Assembly (NCBI GenBank): GCA_021828925.1
Contig: JAJZCT010000174.1
Location: forward strand, 1-7,021
Source: Planctomycetota bacterium
GTDB taxonomy: Bacteria; Planctomycetota; Phycisphaerae; WQYP01
Length of the DNA stretch: 7,021 nucleotides
Reading direction: 5' to 3'
Part shown: piece after piece, positions 1 through 5,992 of the stretch
Numbering within the stretch: the stretch's first letter is position 1
How the letters are laid out: each line of letters starts with the position of its first letter
Program-made: the position numbers and the translations under genes
Notes under the pieces: generated by a model
Database searches by the model: none
What the model was told of the DNA's origin: nothing
Seen by the model: the letters and a program-made list of their open reading frames with translations, nothing else

Positions 1-56
1 TTATGATGGATGCCGGTAGATCGTTTTGCGCGGTAGTGTCTGCTAGGAACAGGACA

Positions 57-932
57 ATGCGGGTCACTGAATCTACAGTTCTGGTTGTGGCCCTGCTGCT
101 GCTGACAGGCTGCGGACTTTTGTCATTAGGCCGGCCTGACTTAGCCAGTGATGATCCGGCTTTGAAGATTCCTGCGATGAAATTGGCCGCCCGCCAGGAT
201 GATAAAAAGGCGATTCCCACGCTGATAAAAGCCTTGTCGAGCCAAGATTCAGCCATTCGCTTTTATGCTATTTATGCTCTGCATAAAATCACCGGCCGGC
301 AATTTGGGTTTATATATTATGCCTCTAAAACGCGCCGCGACACGGCCACGGCGCGGTGGAAAAAGTGGTTTGCAACGCAGCGCAGCAATGATTTTCACTT
401 ACCTGCACCCAAACTCGGGCATATTGGCACTGTTACCGCGATATCGGGGGGGCGCGTCATGATATTTCGCAAAAAGTCTATCCCGCATTCTGCCTTGGGA
501 ACCGTTGAGGATCTTGGGGCGGGTCGCGTTTTTTATCGCCTTAACGTCGGTATGACCTTTGATCTATGTCCCCTGTTGCGTACAGAACTGCTGGCCATCG
601 TGGACCAACTTAAACCTAAAAAGCTGATTTTTGAAATGGAGCAGTTGAATCGCTTCAGTGGAGCGGGCCTGGCTATTTTGGCGGAAATACTGCAGCATCT
701 TCCTCCTGATGCACAACTTTATTTGGCTCATGTGCATAAAGAAGTGCGCGGCATAATTGAAATTGGGCATCTTGATGATATGGTCATCATGGTAGATGAT
801 ATGCCCGCCGACCAAGCGGCTGAACTCTTGGCTGGATCGTCCTGTGCTGTTCCCCGGAGCTGTCCGCATTGTGCGCCGCCGCAAAAATCATCCGGCCAAA
901 GCGTCGGAGGTGCCGATGCGCGCCGCGATTGA
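57..932 (+). CDS. HEAT-repeat lipoprotein joined in frame to a STAS domain (MCE operon)
   Basis: As written this is one 291-residue frame with two unlike parts. Residues 1-19 form a lipoprotein signal: hydrophobic stretch VLVVALLLL followed by the lipobox LTGC, with Cys19 as the predicted lipidation site. Residues about 34-80 look like HEAT-type helical repeats (IPTLIKAL, then AIRFYAIYALHKITG), followed by a Trp-containing end (ARWKKWFATQ). From about residue 155 the frame becomes a STAS domain, ending in VDDMPADQAAELL. I chose the ATG at 57 because AGGA at 45-48 lies 8 bases upstream and because it places the signal peptide at the N-terminus; an in-frame ATG at 3 would bury it. The gene heads an MCE lipid-transport operon and overlaps mlaE by 17 bases. 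A lipoprotein faces the periplasm, whereas STAS partners of MlaF are cytoplasmic, so a true fusion is hard to explain. Two separate products, or an indel in the G run at 446-452, are alternatives. Domain calls are fairly sure; the single-polypeptide reading is not. Confidence 0.6.
   Translation: MRVTESTVLVVALLLLTGCGLLSLGRPDLASDDPALKIPAMKLAARQDDKKAIPTLIKALSSQDSAIRFYAIYALHKITGRQFGFIYYASKTRRDTATARWKKWFATQRSNDFHLPAPKLGHIGTVTAISGGRVMIFRKKSIPHSALGTVEDLGAGRVFYRLNVGMTFDLCPLLRTELLAIVDQLKPKKLIFEMEQLNRFSGAGLAILAEILQHLPPDAQLYLAHVHKEVRGIIEIGHLDDMVIMVDDMPADQAAELLAGSSCAVPRSCPHCAPPQKSSGQSVGGADARRD
446..452 (+). other. Run of seven G at the lipoprotein/STAS junction
   Basis: Seven consecutive G lie between the HEAT lipoprotein part and the STAS part. 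With seven, the two parts share a frame. With six, the lipoprotein frame would read into TGA at 460-462 and overlap the ATG at 459 as ATGA, a common arrangement for coupled genes. The run may therefore be a sequencing or assembly indel, a slippage site that yields both products, or simply a G-rich ribosome binding site for the ATG at 459. Confidence 0.5.
459..932 (+). CDS. STAS-domain protein, MlaB-like, possible separate product
   Basis: This alternative model starts at the ATG at 459, inside the longer frame, and gives 157 residues. The run of G at 446-452 sits 6 bases upstream and could serve as a ribosome binding site. Residues about 22-125 match the STAS pattern: a beta-strand start (GRVFYRLNVG), the amphipathic segment LRTELLAIVDQL, the strand KKLIFEMEQL, the SGAGLAIL helix and a final strand VIMVDDMP followed by a helix. 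In Mla systems the STAS protein MlaB binds the ATPase MlaF in the cytoplasm and stabilises it; the mlaE and mlaF genes directly downstream make that role likely here. The position usually occupied by D(S/T)xG reads SGAG at residues 67-70, so the classic phosphoacceptor Ser/Thr is absent. The tail after residue 126 is Cys/Pro/Ser-rich (SCPHCAPP) and resembles no STAS C-terminus I know. The domain is well supported; independent initiation is inference. Confidence 0.5.
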   Translation: MIFRKKSIPHSALGTVEDLGAGRVFYRLNVGMTFDLCPLLRTELLAIVDQLKPKKLIFEMEQLNRFSGAGLAILAEILQHLPPDAQLYLAHVHKEVRGIIEIGHLDDMVIMVDDMPADQAAELLAGSSCAVPRSCPHCAPPQKSSGQSVGGADARRD

Positions 933-1686
933 ATTCTTCGGCGATTTTTTCTATCTGCTCCTGGACACGCTTCGGGCTATCGCCCCGGCGCTATCCAGCG
1001 GGCGCGGCAGGCATCTGGCCTGGCGGAATTTATGGATACAAATGAATCGCATCGGTGTGGAGAGCATTCCTATTGTCTCTTTGGTGATGTTCTGCATCGG
1101 GGCCATTCTGGCCATGCAGATGGCACCGGAATTGGCTAAATTCGGCATCGTCCCCGTGACCGCGGACGTAGTAGCCCTGGCGACTTTCCGGGAAATGGGA
1201 CCGTTGGTTTCCGCTGTGGTCATGACCGGGTTCGGCGGGGCGGCGATCGCGGCGGAAATTGGAACAATGGTGGTGGGAGAGGAAATTGAAGCCATGGAGG
1301 CCATGGCCATTGATCCCATCCGTTTCCTGGTGGTGCCGCGCGTGCTGGCGGGCATGTTCATGATGGTGTGCCTGACTGTGGTGGGAGATTTGGCCGCGAT
1401 GTTCGGTGGTCTGGTGGCGTCGGCGCTGCTGTTGCATCTTGGTGCCATGCAATACGCCCATCACGCATTGGCGATTCTGAAAGTCGGTGATTTTGTTACC
1501 GGGTTGATCAAAGCGGGCGTGTTTGGTGTGCTGATCACCGCCATTGCCTGCTTCCTGGGGTTGAAAGTCCGCGGCGGGGCCGAGGGGGTGGGGCTGAATA
1601 CCAGCAAAACCGTGGTCTTCACCATTGTAGCGTTGATATTGGTGGATCTGATTTTCACTTCTGTCTTCTTTTATCTGGGCGTGTAA
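916..1686 (+). CDS. mlaE: MlaE-like permease of an MCE lipid ABC transporter
   Basis: This is a 256-residue integral membrane protein of the MlaE permease family, the inner-membrane channel subunit that works with MlaF and MlaD to move phospholipids between the inner membrane and the periplasm. Family signatures are clear: FREMGPL (residues 91-97), then AAEIGTM (112-118), and the EEIEAMEAMAIDPIRFLVVPR stretch (122-142) that forms the cytoplasmic coupling region in this family. Several hydrophobic helices follow, including the C-terminal segment VVFTIVALILVDLIF. The length is typical. I chose the ATG at 916 because GGAGG at 906-910 lies 5 bases upstream and the N-terminus then matches the family; the frame stays open back to an ATG at 796, but that would run deep into the STAS coding region. 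The start overlaps the upstream frame by 17 bases, and its stop TAA shares one base with the mlaF start (TAATG). The usual GR-x-G before AAE reads GFGG here (105-108). Confident at family level. Confidence 0.93.
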   Translation: MRAAIEFFGDFFYLLLDTLRAIAPALSSGRGRHLAWRNLWIQMNRIGVESIPIVSLVMFCIGAILAMQMAPELAKFGIVPVTADVVALATFREMGPLVSAVVMTGFGGAAIAAEIGTMVVGEEIEAMEAMAIDPIRFLVVPRVLAGMFMMVCLTVVGDLAAMFGGLVASALLLHLGAMQYAHHALAILKVGDFVTGLIKAGVFGVLITAIACFLGLKVRGGAEGVGLNTSKTVVFTIVALILVDLIFTSVFFYLGV

Positions 1687-2519
1687 TGCCGGAACCATTG
1701 ATTCAACTTCGGGCCATCAACAAACACTTCGGCGACCGGATGATTTACCGCGATCTCCATCTGGATATTTTTCCCGGAGAAACGCTGGTGATCATGGGCG
1801 GATCAGGCTCGGGAAAATCCACGCTTTTGCGGGTGCTTATGGGGCATGTCAAAATTGATTCCGGGCAAGTGTTGATTCGCGGGCGATCCCTGGATGATAT
1901 GGACCGCCGCGAGTTGGATTCCTGGCGGAAGTCTGTAGGGGTGCTGTTTCAGACCGGGGCGTTGTTTAACTCTATGACTTTGCGGGAAAATCTCGCGTTG
2001 CCCGTCCGGGAGCACACCGATCTGGATGATCAAACGATTGATCTTATGGCACAAATTTATCTGCAACTCGTCGGTCTTCGCGAGCATATTGATAAACTGC
2101 CCGCGGAACTTTCCGGCGGTATGAAAAAACGGGGAGGTCTGGCCAGGGCGTTGATGATGCAGCCGCGGATTTTATTCTATGATGAACCGACCGCGGGTCT
2201 GGATCCCATCAGCACAGCGCAAATTGATGAATTGATTATGAATCTAAAAGATAAAATGGGCACTACCAGCGTTGTGGTTACCCACGATATGCAATCCGCG
2301 TTTAAGCTTGCCGATCGCGTGGCTTTATTATTCGATGGGAAATTTTCCGCCGTCGGCTCGGTGGAATATTTTCGCACGACCACTGATCCGCTGGTGCGAC
2401 AATTTATTGACGGCCGCCTGGATGGGCCGTTCGTAAATCCGTCGGATCAAGTCAGTTACAAAGCTGAACTTCTTGGACGTAAAATACATGAGGTGCCCTA
2501 TGGCAAAAAAACAACGTGA
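1686..2519 (+). CDS. mlaF: MlaF-like ATPase of an MCE lipid ABC transporter
   Basis: This 277-residue cytoplasmic ABC ATPase powers the MCE transporter. All nucleotide-binding motifs are intact: Walker A GGSGSGKS (residues 38-45), Q-loop Gln89 in LFQTGALFNSMTL, signature LSGGM (142-146), Walker B ILFYDEP with Asp166 and Glu167, D-loop AGLDP (170-174) and the switch His200 in VVTHD. The sequence TGALFNSMTLRENLALP and the signature variant SGGMKKR are characteristic of MlaF/Mkl-type ATPases rather than generic ABC proteins. The C-terminal residues about 245-277 extend beyond the core and may contact partner subunits, as C-terminal extensions do in known MlaF proteins. No clear Shine-Dalgarno site precedes the ATG at 1686; the one-base overlap with the mlaE stop suggests translation by re-initiation. 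The gene overlaps the following mlaD-like gene by 20 bases. Confidence 0.95.
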   Translation: MPEPLIQLRAINKHFGDRMIYRDLHLDIFPGETLVIMGGSGSGKSTLLRVLMGHVKIDSGQVLIRGRSLDDMDRRELDSWRKSVGVLFQTGALFNSMTLRENLALPVREHTDLDDQTIDLMAQIYLQLVGLREHIDKLPAELSGGMKKRGGLARALMMQPRILFYDEPTAGLDPISTAQIDELIMNLKDKMGTTSVVVTHDMQSAFKLADRVALLFDGKFSAVGSVEYFRTTTDPLVRQFIDGRLDGPFVNPSDQVSYKAELLGRKIHEVPYGKKTT

Positions 2520-3678
2520 TGCCTTTCGTGCGGGCGTGTTTATGCTTTTGAGCATCATGCTTATTCTGGTTTTGATCGTGGCCATCAAAGGCTTTGCCCG
2601 GGTATTTGAACCTATGCAGGTGCGTGCCGCCCGTTTTTCGCTGCGTGATGATTTAGGCGGCCTGCAGGTGGGTGATAATTTGCGCGTGGCGGGTTTTACC
2701 GTGGGGGAAATCCAATCCATCCGCTTAATTACCCATGTAAAAAAACCTTTTGTTCGGGTCACCTTCACCATGCCAAAAAAATATACGCTGCGTACGGGTG
2801 CTCAAGTGGTTATTGGAGGCACCATCACCGGCACAAGCTGGTTGAATTTTGTGAGTCTGGGATCGGGAACGCCGTTGCCCCCGGATTACGTTCTAACCGG
2901 TCGGCCCAGCGGTATTAGTCATGCATTGGCCACGGTGGCTTCACTGGCTCCGCAAATTAAAGCGATGGTGACGCAAGTTCGCACGACCACCGTGCCGCTT
3001 ATAAATGCGGATTTAACCAAGCTCGGAGCGACCGCTGACTCTCTCCGCACGGCCGCCACCGGTGCCGCTGGTGTGTTGCAGTCGGTGCATGGGGAAATTA
3101 AACCCGTTGTCGCCAAATACGATGTTGCTGCGGATAAGACCGCTTATGCCATGGATCAAGCCGGCAAGCTGCTGCATTCCGGTCGAAAAGGGGCGGTTGT
3201 AAATATCAACGCCGTCACAGCTGATATAAAAAAAGCCATCCCCGCATTATTGGCCAAAGCGCAGTCTGACCTGAATCAGGTGCACGCCACGTTCACCAAC
3301 AGTACTGCGTTAACCGCACAAGCCAATTCCCTGTTGGCCAAGAATCAGGACCGCATAGACAGTATCATCCGGGCCTTGCACGGCGCTTCGGTGAATCTTA
3401 AAACCTTCGCCGTGGAAATTCGCCACAGCCCCTGGCGGTTGCTTTACAAGCCCAGTAAAAAAGAAATCAACAACGTAGAAATTTATGACGCCGTGCGCGA
3501 GTTTGATCAAGCCGCGCGGCACCTGCAACACGCCGCGGATGTGCTCAAAGCCTCCGCGGTTAATCCGCAAAACCCGGCCCAGCAGGCACAGTTGCATCAA
3601 CTCATGCGAAAACTCAACACCACCTTCAGCCAATTTCAACAGGTGGAAACAAAATTCTGGAAGACGGTTAAGCAATAG
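2500..3678 (+). CDS. MlaD-like MCE-domain protein with long helical tail
   Basis: This is the membrane-anchored, periplasmic substrate-binding subunit of the MCE lipid transporter. It has 392 residues: a short cytoplasmic start, one transmembrane helix (about 12-31, AGVFMLLSIMLILVLIVAIK), an MCE domain (about 39-136, with GLQVGDNLRVAGFTVGEI and the late ITGTSWLNFVSLG strand region), then about 250 residues predicted to be mostly helical and rich in Ala, Gln and Lys. This is much longer than E. coli MlaD (about 183 residues) and closer in plan to long-tailed MCE proteins that span part of the periplasm. A motif SPWRLLYKPSKKE (310-322) lies in the tail; I recall similar PWRLLY motifs in other long MCE proteins. 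I chose the ATG at 2500, preceded by GAGGTG at 2490-2495, rather than TTG at 2473 or ATG at 2488, because only a few residues then precede the membrane helix. It is the last gene of the operon. Substrate is not determinable; phospholipid is the family expectation. Confidence 0.9.
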   Translation: MAKKQRDAFRAGVFMLLSIMLILVLIVAIKGFARVFEPMQVRAARFSLRDDLGGLQVGDNLRVAGFTVGEIQSIRLITHVKKPFVRVTFTMPKKYTLRTGAQVVIGGTITGTSWLNFVSLGSGTPLPPDYVLTGRPSGISHALATVASLAPQIKAMVTQVRTTTVPLINADLTKLGATADSLRTAATGAAGVLQSVHGEIKPVVAKYDVAADKTAYAMDQAGKLLHSGRKGAVVNINAVTADIKKAIPALLAKAQSDLNQVHATFTNSTALTAQANSLLAKNQDRIDSIIRALHGASVNLKTFAVEIRHSPWRLLYKPSKKEINNVEIYDAVREFDQAARHLQHAADVLKASAVNPQNPAQQAQLHQLMRKLNTTFSQFQQVETKFWKTVKQ

Positions 3679-3761
3679 CAACACGTTTTCAAAGTCCATT
3701 GGGCCAGTCGAGCAGCATGGCTGGATTGTGGCCCTTATAACTCAGTGACGATTAAATGATT

Positions 3762-3818
3762 GCCCCCTCACCGGTTGTTGTCGTGTAACTTCGGGATGGG
3801 GGGCAGGGTGAAGGGGGC
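3762..3818. terminator. GC-rich hairpin at the convergent gene junction
   Basis: GCCCCCTCACC at 3762-3772 pairs with GGTGAAGGGGGC at 3807-3818, giving 11 base pairs with one bulged A around a 34-base loop. It lies between the convergent MCE operon and the hydrolase gene and includes the hydrolase stop codon (3768-3770 on the minus strand). In the plus direction it is followed by TAATTT, in the minus direction by AATCATTTAAT; neither is a strong U-tract. It could stop transcription from either side, with the plus direction somewhat more plausible. The stem is seen; the function is inferred. Confidence 0.4.
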
Positions 3819-4928
3819 TAATTTCAGCAGTTGTACGCCGGCCATGATAAATGCGCCGGAGGCGTAGGGTTTGGTGACATCGGGGGTGACCATGGCGGGG
3901 CGGTCGCCGGGCTTTTGTACGTGGGCCAGATCACCGGCTTTGTTGCGCATGGACAGCAGGCCAGCCCAGGCTTTTGCCACCACCGGCATATACCGCTTTT
4001 TGTTTAAGAGATGGTGATTGATTCCCCAGGCCATGGCGTAGCAATACAGCGCGGTTCCGCTGCTTTCCGGAGTTGGAAACTGGTGGTAATCCAGCAAACT
4101 TGGCCGCCATATTCCATCGGCACCTTGTAACGATGCAATTTTGGCGGCCATTTGATGAAAAAGCTTGACATATCGGCTGCGGTCCGGGAAATGCGCGGGC
4201 AGATATTTCAGCACGCGCGCGGTGCCCGCCAGCACCCAGCCCTCGCCGCGGGACCAGAATACCTTTTGGCCGTTGGCCGCGGTTTTTTTGAAAAAGCGGT
4301 GATCACGGAAAAACAGATGCTCTTTTTTGTCATAGAGCAGATGCGTAACGAACCACCATTGCTGATTCATGGCATCGACATATCTCGATTTATGTGTAAG
4401 AATGGAAAGATGGGCGAATGTCGTGGGGGCCATGAAAAGGGAATCGCACCACCACCACGCGAGTTTGTCGGGGTTGCCATTGGAAGTTTTGAAATAGCGC
4501 AGCATCTCATTGCATCGCGCCTCCAAGGGTGTCAGCGTTACTGATCCGGGATGCAGGGCTGCGATACTGGTGATGGCCTGGCCGAAACAGTAGGAATTAC
4601 CAGAGCCTTCACTGGTGAGTTTGTGTCCGAAGCGGCGTATGTGCCAATGAACTTTATTTCCAATGTTCAGTACAGGTTGAAGAAAGGTTTTATCGCCGGT
4701 GGCGCGATATAGATCAACCAAACCGATATACAATACGCCATGCACCCAACCGGTACGGGGATTCCGGGGAAGCATGGATATTTCGACGTTCGCGCAGCGT
4801 TCAATTTGGGAAACAATTCGCGCCCGGCTGATCGTCGCAGCGCGGCAGGGTACACCGGCCTGACACATCAGCAGCGTGCCCAGCAGCAGCAATGCCGCAC
4901 GTTTTGGAAACTTGTTTTCATTGAGCAT
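3768..4928 (-). CDS. Secreted GH105-type unsaturated glycuronyl hydrolase
   Basis: This 386-residue protein resembles glycoside hydrolase family 105 (YteR/YesR-like, also related to GH88). These enzymes remove the 4,5-unsaturated uronic acid left at the non-reducing end by polysaccharide lyases, by hydrating the double bond. Residues 1-31 look like a Sec signal peptide (KR, then AALLLLGTLL, with probable cleavage near CRAA), so it should act in the periplasm or outside. Family-like stretches are YCFGQA (113-118), WWWCDSLFMAP (158-168, with Asp162 at the likely catalytic-acid position), LFFRDHRFF (205-213), VFWSRGEGWVLAG (223-235), SSGTALYCYAMAWGIN and YASGAFIMAG near the C-terminus. Length is normal for the family. 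The start at 4928 has GGAG about 10 bases upstream. It lies 78 bases downstream of kduI, on the same strand, and probably shares its transcript. The residues before YCFGQ are GNS, where I expect Asp in relatives. Substrate could be a rhamnogalacturonan, other pectin or another lyase product. Confidence 0.88.
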   Translation of the reverse strand: MLNENKFPKRAALLLLGTLLMCQAGVPCRAATISRARIVSQIERCANVEISMLPRNPRTGWVHGVLYIGLVDLYRATGDKTFLQPVLNIGNKVHWHIRRFGHKLTSEGSGNSYCFGQAITSIAALHPGSVTLTPLEARCNEMLRYFKTSNGNPDKLAWWWCDSLFMAPTTFAHLSILTHKSRYVDAMNQQWWFVTHLLYDKKEHLFFRDHRFFKKTAANGQKVFWSRGEGWVLAGTARVLKYLPAHFPDRSRYVKLFHQMAAKIASLQGADGIWRPSLLDYHQFPTPESSGTALYCYAMAWGINHHLLNKKRYMPVVAKAWAGLLSMRNKAGDLAHVQKPGDRPAMVTPDVTKPYASGAFIMAGVQLLKLAPFTLPPIPKLHDNNR

Positions 4929-5006
4929 GAGGAAAGATCTCCAGTCAGGCCGGTATCGTTAGTAGCACCGCGCTAATAACCAGCGGCTTGTCCGTTCATC
5001 AGGGCC
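4929..5006 (-). other. Spacer between kduI and the GH105 gene
   Basis: This 78-base gap contains the hydrolase ribosome binding site (GGAG on the minus strand at 4942-4939). I see no strong terminator or promoter in it, which supports co-transcription of the two genes. Confidence 0.4.
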
Positions 5007-5837
5007 TTAGATCAACTCAGCAGTCGTCAACCCATCCATATCATTAAATGCCTGATTCTCACCGCCCATGCCCCAGCAGAACGCATACGCGGCCGTACCG
5101 GCACCGGCGTGAATGGACCAGGCGGGTGACACAACCACCTGCTGGTCGGCGATGACCAAGTGACGCGTTTCATCCGGGCGGCCCATGAGATGAAACACGC
5201 GGGCATCGGCGGCCATGTTAAAATACAGATAAACTTCCGAACGGCGCAAATGCGTGTGCGGCGGCATGGTATTCCAGACATTGCCGGAATCCAACTGCGT
5301 AAAGCCCATGACCAATTGGCAACTCTTAATCCCTTCGGGGTGGATGAATTTATAAATGGTCCGACTGTTACATGTTGCGGCAGAGCCAAGTTTTACCGCC
5401 TGGGCGTCGGCTCGGCGCGCTAATGCAACGGGATAAACATGATGCGCTGGGTAACTTAGAAGATAAAAGCGAGCCGGCTTTTCAGGCGTTTGACTGCTGA
5501 AGCGGATATCTTTAGATCCCATGCCGATATACAGGCAATCCAGGTTATCCAAGGTGTACACTTTGTCATCCGCGGTCACCGTACCGGCGTTTCCAATATT
5601 GAGAATGCCGATTTCCCGGCGTTCACAAAAAAAAGTGGAGCGCATTTCGGGCACGGATTCCAGCGGCAGAGGATTGCCAACCGGCACCGCTGATCCGATG
5701 ATTGCCCGGTCCGCTTCACACCAAACCTGATCAATACGGCCGGCGGTGAAAAGATTTTCGATAAGAAAGTGCGTGCGCAGCTCCGCAGCACTGACTGTGG
5801 CATAACGTTGGGCGTCAGGTAACAACATCGTTCGCAT
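5007..5837 (-). CDS. kduI: 5-keto-4-deoxyuronate (DKI) ketol-isomerase KduI
   Basis: This 276-residue cytoplasmic enzyme converts 5-keto-4-deoxyuronate (4-deoxy-L-threo-5-hexosulose uronate) to 3-deoxy-D-glycero-2,5-hexodiulosonate in the pectin and uronate catabolic pathway; the dehydrogenase KduD would normally act next but is not in the window. It is a zinc cupin. The expected metal ligands are all visible: His194 and His196 (PPHTHLRRSEVYLYF), Glu201, and His243 (WSIHAGAGT). These are offset by two residues from the E. coli KduI ligands as I recall them (196, 198, 203, 245), and the length is nearly the same as the 278 residues of E. coli. Other family signatures are FFCERREIGILNIG (69-82), LYIGMGSKDI (102-111) and the C-terminal MGGENQAFNDMD. 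The start at 5837 has only a weak upstream GGAC; a second Met at codon 4 is an alternative. It is followed 78 bases later by the GH105 gene, whose product would supply its substrate. Confidence 0.95.
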   Translation of the reverse strand: MRTMLLPDAQRYATVSAAELRTHFLIENLFTAGRIDQVWCEADRAIIGSAVPVGNPLPLESVPEMRSTFFCERREIGILNIGNAGTVTADDKVYTLDNLDCLYIGMGSKDIRFSSQTPEKPARFYLLSYPAHHVYPVALARRADAQAVKLGSAATCNSRTIYKFIHPEGIKSCQLVMGFTQLDSGNVWNTMPPHTHLRRSEVYLYFNMAADARVFHLMGRPDETRHLVIADQQVVVSPAWSIHAGAGTAAYAFCWGMGGENQAFNDMDGLTTAELI

Positions 5838-5878
5838 GATGGCAAGTCCAAATAAAGGTCAACACAGTAAACGCGACA

Positions 5879-5895
5879 TCTGTCAAACCAACAGA
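5879..5895. promoter_or_regulatory. Short inverted repeat upstream of kduI
   Basis: TCTGT at 5879-5883 and ACAGA at 5891-5895 form a perfect inverted repeat with a 7-base spacer, centred about 50 bases before the kduI start codon. It overlaps a TTGACA box on the minus strand. It could be a regulator binding site; five-base half sites also occur by chance. Confidence 0.25.
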
Positions 5896-5937
5896 AATCG
5901 CCTCAGGTTAAAAATACCGCTCGTGGACACACAAGGG

Positions 5938-5965
5938 ATATTACAGGATTTTCAGGCAATGTAAA
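5938..5965 (-). promoter_or_regulatory. Possible promoter of the kduI-GH105 unit
   Basis: On the minus strand, TTTACA (5965-5960) and TAATAT (5943-5938) are separated by 16 bases, resembling a sigma-70 type promoter with 5/6 and 4/6 matches. A start near 5930 would give a leader of roughly 95 bases before kduI. A perfect TTGACA at 5886-5881 on the minus strand is an alternative -35 box, but no fair -10 follows it. Planctomycete promoters are poorly defined, so this is weak. Confidence 0.25.
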
Positions 5966-5992
5966 TGGCTGGGTGGGGTTGTTTGTTGCTAA

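Noticed and set aside
265..462. A 65-codon plus-strand frame inside the lipoprotein gene
   Set aside because: It has no domain and lies in a different frame from the HEAT and STAS coding. Only its TGA at 460-462 matters, as the stop the lipoprotein would reach with six G in the run.
1030..1698. A 222-codon minus-strand frame opposite mlaE
   Set aside because: The translation is a His/Gln-rich shadow without any domain, and the plus strand clearly encodes the MlaE family.
3701..3734. GGGCCA/TGGCCC inverted repeat just past the MCE operon
   Set aside because: Only six pairs with a 22-base loop and no T run; the 3762-3818 stem is a better terminator candidate.
4152..4544. A 130-codon plus-strand frame opposite the GH105 gene
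   Set aside because: It is antisense to well-conserved GH105 motifs and has no recognisable domain.
4857..4868. Lipobox-like LLMC in the hydrolase signal peptide
   Set aside because: The residue before Cys22 is Met, not Gly, Ala or Ser, so a type I signal peptide ending near CRAA fits better.
5858..5886. TTGACA at 5886-5881 (minus strand) as the kduI promoter
   Set aside because: No reasonable -10 box lies 16-18 bases downstream, so it is kept only as an alternative.
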